The position numbers were made by a program, and so were the translations under genes. Positions 1-12,368 of a stretch of 64,000 nt of DNA are shown one piece after another. Within the stretch, counting starts at the first letter, position 1. Each line of letters begins with the position of its first letter. This DNA is from Andrena cerasifolii (taxonomy: Eukaryota > Arthropoda > Insecta > Hymenoptera > Andrenidae). Under the pieces are notes generated by a model. The model ran no database searches. It had not been told where the DNA came from and was given only the letters and a program-made list of their open reading frames with translations. The stretch covers positions 1 through 64,000 of the forward strand of contig NW_027485030.1 in the NCBI RefSeq assembly GCF_050908995.1. Direction: 5' to 3'.

Positions 1-1361
1 AAAAACCGATATTGAAAAACTGATATTGAAACCGATATTAGAACCGATATTGAAAAACCGATATTGAAAAACCGATAATGAAACCGATATTAGAACCGAT
101 ATTGAAAAACCGATATTGAAAAACAAATATTGAAAAACTGATATCGAAAAACTGATATTGAAAAACCGATATTGAAAAGCCGATATTGATTCCGATATTA
201 GAACCGATATTGAAAAACCGATATTGAAAAACAAATGTTGAAAAACTGATATCGAAAAACTGATATTGAAAAACCGATATTGAAAAACCGATATTGAAGA
301 ACAAATATTGAAAAACCGATATTGAAAAACTGATATTGAAACCGATATTAGAACCGATATTGAAAAACCGATATTGAAAAACCGATATTGAAAAACCTAT
401 ATCGAAAAACTGATATTGCAAAACCGATATTGAATCCGATATTAGAACCGATATTGAAAAACCGATATTGAAAAACAAATATTGAAAAACTGATATCGAA
501 AAACTGATATTGAAAAACCGATATTGAAAACCCGATATTGAATCCGATATTAGAACCGATATTCAAAAACCGATATTGGAGAACAAATATTGAAAAACTG
601 ATATCGAAAAACTGATATTGAAAAACCGATATTGAAAAGCCGATAATGATTCCGATATTAGAACCGATATTGAAAAACAAATATTGAAAAACTGATATCG
701 AAAAACTGATATTGAAAAACCGATATTGAAAAACCGATATTGAAACCGATATTAGAACCGATATTGAAAAACCGATATTGAAAAACAAATATTGAAAAAC
801 TGATATCGAAAAACTGATATTGCAAAACCGATATTGAAAAACCGATATTGAAAAACCTATATCGAAAAACTGATATTGCAAAACCGATATTGAATCCGAT
901 ATTAGAACCGATATTGAAAAACCGATATTGAAAAACAAATATTGAAAAACTGATATCGAAAAACTGATATTGAAAAACCGATATTGAAAACCCGATATTG
1001 AATCCGATATTAGAACCGATATTCAAAAACCGATATTGGAGAACAAATATTGAAAAACTGATATCGAAAAACTGATATTGCAAAACCGATATTGAAAAAC
1101 CGATATTGAAAAACCTATATCGAAAAACTGATATTGCAAAACCGATATTGAATCCGATATTAGAACCGATATTGAAAAACCGATATTGAAAAACAAATAT
1201 TGAAAAACTGATATCGAAAAACTTATATTGAAAAACCGATATTGAAAACCCGATATTGAATCCGATATTAGAACCGATATTGAAAAACCGATATTGAAAA
1301 ACAAATATTGAAAAACTGATATCGAAAAACTGATATTGAAAAACCGATATTGAAAAGCCGA
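1..1361 (+). repeat. Higher-order block P, copy 1
   Basis: This segment matches 3983-5343 at a constant offset of 3982 bp, and its first ~928 bp also match 2091-3018 at an offset of 2090 bp. Shared peculiarities include the ATAATGAAACC variant near 75-85, the AAATGTTG variant near 235, and the CTTATATTG variant near 1233 (5215 in the partner). The match with copy 3 ends where this copy has GCCGATAATGATT and the other has GCCGATATTGAAAA. The left edge is cut by the window. Confidence 0.85.
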
Positions 1362-1582
1362 TAATGATTCCGATATTAGAACCGATATTCAAAAACCGAT
1401 ATTGGAGAACAAATATTCAAAAACCGATATTGAAAAACTGATATTGAAAAACTGATATTGAAAAACTGATATTGCAAAACCGATATTGAATCCGATATTA
1501 GAACCGATATTGAAAAACCGATATTGAAAAACAAATATTGAAAAACCGATATTGAAAAACTGATATTGAAACCGATATTAGA
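1362..1582 (+). repeat. Array segment between P copies, with a triple B run
   Basis: Ordinary monomers containing the ATTC junction, a D'' unit (GGAGAACAAATATT), then three B units in tandem (1433-1474) and an F unit. The same string recurs near 12.4, 20.7, 24.35, 25.7, 26.25, 26.8, 28.35, 31.4 and 60.97 kb. No unique sequence is present. Confidence 0.8.
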
Positions 1583-1615
1583 ACCGATATTGAAACCGAT
1601 ATTAGAACCGATATT
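1568..1615 (+). repeat. Two consecutive pairs of 12-bp monomers (h1-h2-h1-h2)
   Basis: GAAACCGATATT and AGAACCGATATT alternate twice here, giving 48 bp of 12-bp periodicity. Across the window the 12-bp units almost always occur as an h1-h2 pair joined by ATTAG, so the functional or mutational unit is a 24-bp pair. A doubled pair like this one is rare; a second case lies near 61110-61160. The ATTAG junction is also the main source of minus-strand TAA stops. Confidence 0.9.
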
Positions 1616-3018
1616 GAAAAACCGATATTGAAAAACCTATATCGAAAAACTGATATTGCAAAACCGATATTGAAAAACCGATATTGAAAACCCGATATTG
1701 AATCCGATATTAGAACCGATATTCAAAAACCGATATTGGAGAACAAATATTGAAAAACTGATATCGAAAAACTGATATTGAAAACCCGATATTGAAAAAC
1801 CGATATTGAAAAACCGATATTGAATCCGATATTAGAACCGATATTGAAAAACCGATATTGAATCCGATATTGGAACCGATATACAAAAACCGACATTGGA
1901 GAACAAATATTGAAAAACTGATATCGAAAAACTGATATTGAAAAACCGATATTGAAAAGCCGATATTGATTCCGATATAAGAACCGATATTGAAAAACCG
2001 ATATTGAAAAACAAATATTGAAAAACTGATATCGAAAAACTGATATTGAAAAACCGATATTGAAAAACCGATATTGAAGAACAAATATTGAAAAACCGAT
2101 ATTGAAAAACTGATATTGAAACCGATATTAGAACCGATATTGAAAAACCGATATTGAAAAACCGATAATGAAACCGATATTAGAACCGATATTGAAAAAC
2201 CGATATTGAAAAACAAATATTGAAAAACTGATATCGAAAAACTGATATTGAAAAACCGATATTGAAAAGCCGATATTGATTCCGATATTAGAACCGATAT
2301 TGAAAAACCGATATTGAAAAACAAATGTTGAAAAACTGATATCGAAAAACTGATATTGAAAAACCGATATTGAAAAACCGATATTGAAGAACAAATAGTG
2401 AAAAACCGATATTGAAAAACTGATATTGAAACCGATATTAGAACCGATATTGAAAAACCGATATTGAAAAACCGATATTGAAAAACCTATATCGAAAAAC
2501 TGATATTGCAAAACCGATATTGAATCCGATATTAGAACCGATATTGAAAAACCGATATTGAAAAACAAATATTGAAAAACTGATATCGAAAAACTGATAT
2601 TGAAAAACCGATATTGAAAACCCGATATTGAATCCGATATTAGAACCGATATTCAAAAACCGATATTGGAGAACAAATATTGAAAAACTGATATCGAAAA
2701 ACTGATATTGAAAAACCGATATTGAAAAGCCGATAATGATTCCGATATTAGAACCGATATTGAAAAACAAATATTGAAAAACTGATATCGAAAAACTGAT
2801 ATTGAAAAACCGATATTGAAAAACCGATATTGAAACCGATATTAGAACCGATATTGAAAAACCGATATTGAAAAACAAATATTGAAAAACTGATATCGAA
2901 AAACTGATATTGCAAAACCGATATTGAAAAACCGATATTGAAAAACCTATATCGAAAAACTGATATTGCAAAACCGATATTGAATCCGATATTAGAACCG
3001 ATATTGAAAAACCGATAT
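1583..3018 (+). repeat. Higher-order block Q, copy 1 (contains P copy 2 at 2091-3018)
   Basis: It matches 3475-4910 at a constant offset of 1892 bp. The pair share the rare X marker (GATATACAAAAACCGACATT, with CGACATT at 1891 and 3783) and a TATAAGAACC variant near 1978. This copy carries a private AAATAGTG change near 2396. The second half is a further copy of block P, truncated where 3019 switches from AAAACCGATATTG to AAAACCGATATCG. Confidence 0.85.
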
Positions 3019-3474
3019 CGAAAAACTGATATTGCAAAACCGATATTGAATCCGATATTAGAACCGATATTGAAAAACCGATATTGAAAAACAAATATTG
3101 AAAAACTGATATCGAAAAACTGATATTGAAAAACCGATATTGAAAAGCCGATATTGATTCCGATATTAGAACCGATATTGAAAAACCGATATTGAAAAAC
3201 AAATATTGAAAAACTGATATCGAAAAACTGATATTGAAAAACCGATATTGAAAAACCGATATTGAAGAACAAATATTGAAAAACCGATATTGAAAAACTG
3301 ATATTGAAACCGATATTAGAACCGATATTGAAAAACCGATATTGAAAAACAAATATTGAAAAACTGATATCGAAAAACTGATATTGAAAAACCGATATTG
3401 AAAACCCGATATTGAAAAACAAATATTGAAAAACTGATATCGAAAAACTGATATTGAAAACCCGATATTGAAAA
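3019..3474 (+). repeat. Array segment between Q copies
   Basis: D-C-B-A-(A or G)-h1-h2 strings with one rare CGATATCG junction near 3016-3023, where an A unit ends in ATC. Nothing other than monomers is visible. Confidence 0.8.
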
Positions 3475-5343
3475 ACCGATATTGAAACCGATATTAGAAC
3501 CGATATTGAAAAACCGATATTGAAAAACCTATATCGAAAAACTGATATTGCAAAACCGATATTGAAAAACCGATATTGAAAACCCGATATTGAATCCGAT
3601 ATTAGAACCGATATTCAAAAACCGATATTGGAGAACAAATATTGAAAAACTGATATCGAAAAACTGATATTGAAAACCCGATATTGAAAAACCGATATTG
3701 AAAAACCGATATTGAATCCGATATTAGAACCGATATTGAAAAACCGATATTGAATCCGATATTGGAACCGATATACAAAAACCGACATTGGAGAACAAAT
3801 ATTGAAAAACTGATATCGAAAAACTGATATTGAAAAACCGATATTGAAAAGCCGATATTGATTCCGATATAAGAACCGATATTGAAAAACCGATATTGAA
3901 AAACAAATATTGAAAAACTGATATCGAAAAACTGATATTGAAAAACCGATATTGAAAAACCGATATTGAAGAACAAATATTGAAAAACCGATATTGAAAA
4001 ACTGATATTGAAACCGATATTAGAACCGATATTGAAAAACCGATATTGAAAAACCGATAATGAAACCGATATTAGAACCGATATTGAAAAACCGATATTG
4101 AAAAACAAATATTGAAAAACTGATATCGAAAAACTGATATTGAAAAACCGATATTGAAAAGCCGATATTGATTCCGATATTAGAACCGATATTGAAAAAC
4201 CGATATTGAAAAACAAATGTTGAAAAACTGATATCGAAAAACTGATATTGAAAAACCGATATTGAAAAACCGATATTGAAGAACAAATATTGAAAAACCG
4301 ATATTGAAAAACTGATATTGAAACCGATATTAGAACCGATATTGAAAAACCGATATTGAAAAACCGATATTGAAAAACCTATATCGAAAAACTGATATTG
4401 CAAAACCGATATTGAATCCGATATTAGAACCGATATTGAAAAACCGATATTGAAAAACAAATATTGAAAAACTGATATCGAAAAACTGATATTGAAAAAC
4501 CGATATTGAAAACCCGATATTGAATCCGATATTAGAACCGATATTCAAAAACCGATATTGGAGAACAAATATTGAAAAACTGATATCGAAAAACTGATAT
4601 TGAAAAACCGATATTGAAAAGCCGATAATGATTCCGATATTAGAACCGATATTGAAAAACAAATATTGAAAAACTGATATCGAAAAACTGATATTGAAAA
4701 ACCGATATTGAAAAACCGATATTGAAACCGATATTAGAACCGATATTGAAAAACCGATATTGAAAAACAAATATTGAAAAACTGATATCGAAAAACTGAT
4801 ATTGCAAAACCGATATTGAAAAACCGATATTGAAAAACCTATATCGAAAAACTGATATTGCAAAACCGATATTGAATCCGATATTAGAACCGATATTGAA
4901 AAACCGATATTGAAAAACAAATATTGAAAAACTGATATCGAAAAACTGATATTGAAAAACCGATATTGAAAACCCGATATTGAATCCGATATTAGAACCG
5001 ATATTCAAAAACCGATATTGGAGAACAAATATTGAAAAACTGATATCGAAAAACTGATATTGCAAAACCGATATTGAAAAACCGATATTGAAAAACCTAT
5101 ATCGAAAAACTGATATTGCAAAACCGATATTGAATCCGATATTAGAACCGATATTGAAAAACCGATATTGAAAAACAAATATTGAAAAACTGATATCGAA
5201 AAACTTATATTGAAAAACCGATATTGAAAACCCGATATTGAATCCGATATTAGAACCGATATTGAAAAACCGATATTGAAAAACAAATATTGAAAAACTG
5301 ATATCGAAAAACTGATATTGAAAAACCGATATTGAAAAGCCGA
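3475..5343 (+). repeat. Block Q copy 2 merging into block P copy 3
   Basis: 3475-4910 repeats 1583-3018 (offset 1892), and 3983-5343 repeats 1-1361 (offset 3982). The overlap shows that P and Q are parts of one larger unit of about 1.9-2.1 kb present as two complete copies and one incomplete one. At the right edge the copy breaks off inside a G unit and is followed by an E unit. Confidence 0.85.
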
Positions 5344-7590
5344 TATTGAAAAACCTATATCGAAAAACTGATATTGCAAAACCGATATTGAATCCGATAT
5401 TAGAACCGATATTGAAAAACCGATATTGAAAAACAAATATTGAAAAACTGATATCGAAAAACTGATATTGAAAAACCGATATTGAAAACCCGATATTGAA
5501 AAACAAATATTGAAAAACTGATATCGAAAAACTGATATTGAAAACCCGATATTGAAAAACTGATATTGAAACCGATATTAGAACCGATATTGAAAAACCG
5601 ATATTGAAAAACAAATATTGAAAAACTGATATCGAAAAACTGATATTGAAAAACCGATATTGAAAAACCGATATTGAAGAACAAATATTGAAAAACCGAT
5701 ATTGAAAAACTGATATTGAAACCGATATTAGAACCGATATTGAAAAACCGATATTGAAAAACCGATATTGAAAAACCTATATCGAAAAACTGATATTGCA
5801 AAACCGATATTGAAAAACCGATATTGAAAAACCTATATCGAAAAACTGATATTGCAAAACCGATATTGAATCCGATATTAGAACCGATATTGAAAAACCG
5901 ATATTGAAAAACAAATATTGAAAAACTGATATCGAAAAACTTATATCGAAAAACTGATATTGCAAAACCGATATTGAAAAGCCGATATTGATTCCGATAT
6001 TAGAACCGATATTGAAAAACCGATATTGAAAAACAAATATTGAAAAACTGATATCGAAAAACTGATATTGAAAAACCGATATTGAAAAACCGATATTGAA
6101 GAACAAATATTGAAAAACCGATATTGAAAAACTGATATTGAAACCGATATTAGAACCGATATTGAAAAACCGATATTGAAAAACAAATATTGAAAAACTG
6201 ATATCGAAAAACTGATATTGAAAAACCGATATTGAAAACCCGATATTGAAAAACAAATATTGAAAAACTGATATCGAAAAACTGATATTGAAAACCCGAT
6301 ATTGAAAAACTGATATTGAAACCGATATTAGAACCGATATTGAAAAACCGATATTGGAGAACAAATATTGAAAAACTGATATCGAAAAACTGATATCGAA
6401 AAACTGATATTGAAAAACCGATATTGAAAAGCCGATATTGATTCCGATATTAGAACCGATATTGAAAAACCGATATTGAAAAACAAATATTGAAAAACTG
6501 ATATCGAAAAACTGATATTGAAAAACCGATATTGAAAAACCGATATTGAAGAACAAATATTGAAAAACCGATATTGAAAAACTGATATTGAAACCGATAT
6601 TAGAACCGATATTGAAAAACCGATATTGAAAAACAAATATTGAAAAACTGATATCGAAAAACTGATATTGAAAAACCGATATTGAAAAACCGATATTGAA
6701 GAACAAATATTGAAAAACCGATATTGAAAAACTGATATTGAAACCGATATTAGAACCGATATTGAAAAACCGATATTGAAAAACCTATATCGAAAAACTG
6801 ATATTGCAAAACCGATATTGAAAAACCGATATTGAAAAACCTATATCGAAAAACTGATATTGCAAAACCGATATTGAATCCGATATTAGAACCGATATTG
6901 AAAAACCGATATTGAAAAACAAATATTGAAAAACTGATATCGAAAAACTTATATCGAAAAACTGATATTGCAAAACCGATATTGAATCCGATATTAGAAC
7001 CGATATTGAAAAACCGATATTGAAAAACAAATATTGAAAAACTGATATCGAAATACTGATATTGAAAAACCGATATTGAAAACCCGATATTGAATCCGAT
7101 ATTAGAACCGATATTCAAAAACCGATATTGGAGAACAAATATTGAAAAACTGATATCGAAAAACTGATATTGAAAAACCGATATTGAAAAGCCGATAATG
7201 ATTCCGATATTAGAACCGATATTGAAAAACAAATATTGAAAAACTGATATCGAAAAACTGATATTGAAAAACCGATATTGAAAAACCGATATTGAAAAAC
7301 CGATATTGAAAAACCGATATTGAAAAACCGATATTGAAAAACCTATATCGAAAAACTGATATTGCAAAACCGATATTGAAAAACCGATATTGAAAAACCT
7401 ATATCGAAAAACTGATATTGCAAAACCGATATTGAATCCGATATTAGAACCGATATTGAAAAACCGATATTGAAACCGATATTAGAACCGATATTGAAAA
7501 ACCGATATTGAAAAACCGATATTGAAAAACAAATATTGAAAAACTGATATCGAAAAACTGATATTGAAAAGCCGATATTGATTCCGATAT
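5344..7590 (+). repeat. Mixed array segment rich in E and F monomers
   Basis: Monomer strings here use E (CCTATATC), CTTATATC and F (GCAAAACC) units more than neighbouring parts. An internal duplication at 450-bp offset links about 5972-6236 with 6422-6686. A CGAAATACTG variant near 7050 is otherwise seen only in 54-64 kb, linking this segment to the far end of the window. Some CTTATATCG units (near 5939 and 6949) are also shared with that end. Confidence 0.8.
7267..7336 (+). repeat. Pure run of five consensus 14-bp A monomers
   Basis: Five identical A units follow one another (starts, in AAAAACCGATATTG phase, at 7267, 7281, 7295, 7309 and 7323) before a switch to an E unit. This is the longest uninterrupted run of the consensus unit I noticed. 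Elsewhere A units come in runs of one to four between variant units. It is the clearest reference for the ancestral monomer and its phase. Confidence 0.9.
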
Positions 7591-10500
7591 TAGAACCGAT
7601 ATTGAAAAACAAATATTGAAAAACTGATATCGAAAAACTGATATCGAAAAACTGATATTGAAAAGCCGATATTGATTCCGATATTAGAACCGATATTCAA
7701 AAACCGATATTGAAAAACCGATATTGAAACCGATATTAGAACCGATATTGAAAAACCGATATTGAAAAACAAATATTGAAAAACTGATATCGAAAAACTG
7801 ATATTGAAAAACCGATATTGAAAAGCCGATAATGATTCCGATATTAGAACCGATATTGAAAAACCGATATTGAAAAACAAATATTGAAAAACTGATATCG
7901 AAAAACTGATATTGAAAAACCGATATTGAAAAACCGATATTGAAGAACAAATATTGAAAAACCGATATTGAAAAACTGATATAGATACCGATATTAGAAC
8001 CGATATTGAAAAACCGATATTGAAAAACCGATATTGAAAACCCGATATTGAATCCGATATTAGAACCGATATTCAAAAACCGATATTGGAGAACAAATAT
8101 TGAAAAACTGATATCGAAAAACTGATATTGAAAAACCGATATTGAAAAGCCGATAATGATTCCGATATTAGAACCGATATTGAAAAACAAATATTGAAAA
8201 ACTGATATCGAAAAACTGATATTGAAAAACCGATATTGAAAAACCGATATTGAAACCGATATTAGAACCGATATTGAAAAACCGATATTGAAACCGATAT
8301 TATAACCGATATTGAAAAACCGATATTGAAAAACAAATATTGAAAAACTGATATCGAAAAACTGATATTGCAAAACCGATATTGAAAAACCGATATTGAA
8401 AAACCTATATCGAAAAACTGATATTGCAAAACCGATATTGAAAAACCGATATTGAAAAACCTATATCGAAAAACTGATATTGCAAAACCGATATTGAATC
8501 CGATATTAGAACCGATATTGAAAAACCGATATTGAAAAACAAATATTGAAAAACTGATATCGAAAAACTGATATTGAAAAACCGATATTGAAAACCCGAT
8601 ATTGAAAAACAAATATTGAAAAACTGATATCGAAAAACTGATATTGAAAACCCGATATTGAAAAACTGATATTGAAACCGATATTAGAACCGATATTGAA
8701 AAACCGATATTGAAAAACAAATATTGAAAAACTGATATCGAAAAACTGATATTGAAAAACCGATATTGAAAAACCGATATTGAAGAACAAATATTGAAAA
8801 ACCGATATTGAAAAACTGATATTGAAACCGATATTAAAACCGATATTGAAAAACCGATATTGAAAAACCGATATTGAAAAACCTATATCGAAAAACTGAT
8901 ATTGCAAAACCGATATTGAAAAACCGATATTGAAAAACCTATATCGAAAAACTGATATTGCAAAACCGATATTGAATCCGATATTAGAACCGATATTGAA
9001 AAACCGATATTGAAACCGATATTAGAACCGATATTGAAAAACCGATATTGAAAAACCGATATTGAAAAACAAATATTGAAAAACTGATATCGAAAAACTG
9101 ATATTGAAAAGCCGATATTGATTCCGATATTAGAACCGATATTGAAAAACCGATATTGAAAAACAAATATTGAAAAACTGATATCGAAAAACTGATATTG
9201 AAAAACCGATATTGAAAACCCGATATTGAATCCGATATTAGAACCGATATTCAAAAACCGATATTGGAGAACAAATATTGAAAAACTGATATCGAAAAAC
9301 TGATATCGAAAAACTGATATTGAAAAGCCGATATTGATTCCGATATTAGAACCGATATTCAAAAACCGATATTGAAAAACCGATATTGAAACCGATATTA
9401 GAACCGATATTGAAAAACCGATATTGAAAAACAAATATTGAAAAACTGATATCGAAAAACTGATATTGAAAAACCGATATTGAAAAGCCGATAATGATTC
9501 CGATATTAGAACCGATATTGAAAAACCGATATTGAAAAACAAATATTGAAAAACTGATATCGAAAAACTGATATTGAAAAACCGATATTGAAAAACCGAT
9601 ATTGAAGAACAAATATTGAAAAACCGATATTGAAAAACTGATATAGAAACCGATATTAGAACCGATATTGAAAAACCGATATTGAAAAACCGATATTGAA
9701 AACCCGATATTGAATCCGATATTAGAACCGATATTCAAAAACCGATATTGGAGAACAAATATTGAAAAACTGATATCGAAAAACTGATATTGAAAAACCG
9801 ATATTGAAAAGCCGATAATGATTCCGATATTAGAACCGATATTGAAAAACAAATATTGAAAAACTGATATCGAAAAACTGATATTGAAAAACCGATATTG
9901 AAAACCCGATATTGAATCCGATATTGGAACCGATATTCAAAAACCGATATTGGAGAACAAATATTGAAAAACTGATATCGAAAAACTGATATTGAAAAGC
10001 CGATAATGATTCCGATATTAGAACCGATATTGAAAAACAAATATTGAAAAACTGATATCGAAAAACTGATATTGAAAAACCGATATTGAAAACCCGATAT
10101 TGAATCCGATATTAGAACCGATATTCAAAAACCGATATTGGAGAACAAATATTGAAAAACTGATATCGAAAAACTGATATCGAAAAACTGATATTGAAAA
10201 GCCGATATTGATTCCGATATTAGAACCGATATTCAAAAACCGATATTGAAAAACCGATATTGAAACCGATATTAGAACCGATATTGAAAAACCGATATTG
10301 AAAAACAAATATTGAAAAACTGATATCGAAAAACTGATATTGAAAAACCGATATTGAAAAGCCGATAATGATTCCGATATTAGAACCGATATTGAAAAAC
10401 CGATATTGAAAAACAAATATTGAAAAACTGATATCGAAAAACTGATATTGAAAAACCGATATTGAAAAACCGATATTGAAGAACAAATATTGAAAAACCG

Positions 10501-11560
10501 ATATTGAAAAACTGATATAGAAACCGATATTAGAACCGATATTGAAAAACCGATATTGAAAAACCGATATTGAAAACCCGATATTGAATCCGATATTAGA
10601 ACCGATATTCAAAAACCGATATTGGAGAACAAATATTGAAAAACTGATATCGAAAAACTGATATTGAAAAGCCGATATTGATTCCGATATTAGAACCGAT
10701 ATTCAAAAACCGATATTGAAAAACCGATATTGAAACCGATATTAGAACCGATATTGAAAAACCGATATTGAAAAACAAATATTGAAAAACTGATATCGAA
10801 AAACTGATATTGAAAAACCGATATTGAAAAGCCGATAATGATTCCGATATTAGAACCGATATTGAAAAACCGATATTGAAAAACAAATATTGAAAAACTG
10901 ATATCGAAAAACTGATATTGAAAAACCGATATTGAAAAACCGATATTGAAGAACAAATATTGAAAAACCGATATTGAAAAACTGATATAGAAACCGATAT
11001 TAGAACCGATATTGAAAAACCGATATTGAAAAACCGATATTGAAAACCCGATATTGAATCCGATATTAGAACCGATATTCAAAAACCGATATTGGAGAAC
11101 AAATATTGAAAAACTGATATCGAAAAACTGATATTGAAAAACCGATATTGAAAAGCCGATAATGATTCCGATATTAGAACCGATATTGAAAAACAAATAT
11201 TGAAAAACTGATATCGAAAAACTGATATTGAAAAACCGATATTGAAAACCCGATATTGAATCCGATATTGGAACCGATATTCAAAAACCGATATTGGAGA
11301 ACAAATATTGAAAAACTGATATCGAAAAACTGATATTGAAAAGCCGATAATGATTCCGATATTAGAACCGATATTGAAAAACAAATATTGAAAAACTGAT
11401 ATCGAAAAACTGATATTGAAAAACCGATATTGAAAAACCGATATTGAAACCGATATTAGAACCGATATTGAAAAACCGATATTGAAAAACAAATATTGAA
11501 AAACTGATATCGAAAAACTGATATTGAAAAACCGATATTGAAAAGCCGATAATGATTCCG
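7591..11560 (+). repeat. Staggered copies marked by a rare ATATAG variant
   Basis: A rare monomer ending CTGATATAG recurs with its ATAG at 7981, 9643, 10517 and 10987, at spacings of 1662, 874 and 470 bp. The interval 9290-10093 matches 10634-11437 at an offset of 1344 bp (874 + 470). The 7981 copy has a private GATACC change and nearby private changes TATAACC (about 8291) and ATTAAAACC (about 8836). The right half (10705-11662) is repeated at 24775-25746. Confidence 0.8.
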
Positions 11561-11830
11561 ATATTAGAACCGATATTCAAAAACCGATATTGGAGAACAA
11601 ATATTCAAAAACCGATATTGAAAAACTGATATTGAAAAACTGATATTGAAAAACTGATATTGAAAAACTGATATTGCAAAACCGATATTGAAAAGCCGAT
11701 ATTGATTCCGATATTAGAACCGATATTGAAAAACCGATATTGAAAAACCGATATTGAAAAACAAATATTGAAAAACTGATATCGAAAAACTGATATTGAA
11801 AAACCGATATTGAAAACCCGATATTGAATC
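11561..11830 (+). repeat. Array segment with four tandem B monomers
   Basis: Ordinary monomers including the ATTC junction, D'' and four consecutive B units (starts 11621, 11635, 11649, 11663) followed by F. Comparable strings elsewhere have three or five B units, so this is a local copy-number variant. Confidence 0.8.
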
Positions 11831-12368
11831 CGATATTAGAACCGATATTCAAAAACCGATATTGGAGAACAAATATTGAAAAACTGATATCGAAAAACTG
11901 ATATTGAAAACCCGATATTGAAAAACCGATATTGAAAAGCCGATATTGATTCCGATATTAGAACCGATATTGAAAAACCGATATTGAAAAACCGATATTG
12001 AAAAACAAATATTGAAAAACTGATATCGAAAAACTGATATTGAAAAACCGATATTGAAAAGCCGATAATGATTCCGATATTAGAACCGATATTCAAAAAC
12101 CGATATTGGAGAACAAATATTGAAAAACTGATATCGAAAAACTGATATTGAAAACCCGATATTGAAAAACCGATATTGAAAAGCCGATATTGATTCCGAT
12201 ATTAGAACCGATATTGAAAAACCGATATTGAAAAACCGATATTGAAAAACAAATATTGAAAAACTGATATCGAAAAACTGATATTGAAAAACCGATATTG
12301 AAAAGCCGATAATGATTCCGATATTAGAACCGATATTCAAAAACCGATATTGTAGAACAAATATTCAA
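11831..12368 (+). repeat. 244-bp tandem dimer
   Basis: About 11831-12074 and 12075-12318 are consecutive copies of a 244-bp string made of fourteen 14-bp and four 12-bp monomers. Homology continues about 50 bp into a third partial copy, which has ATTGTAGAAC in place of ATTGGAGAAC near 12350. Related single copies lie near 24.06-24.3 and 25.96-26.2 kb. Confidence 0.75.
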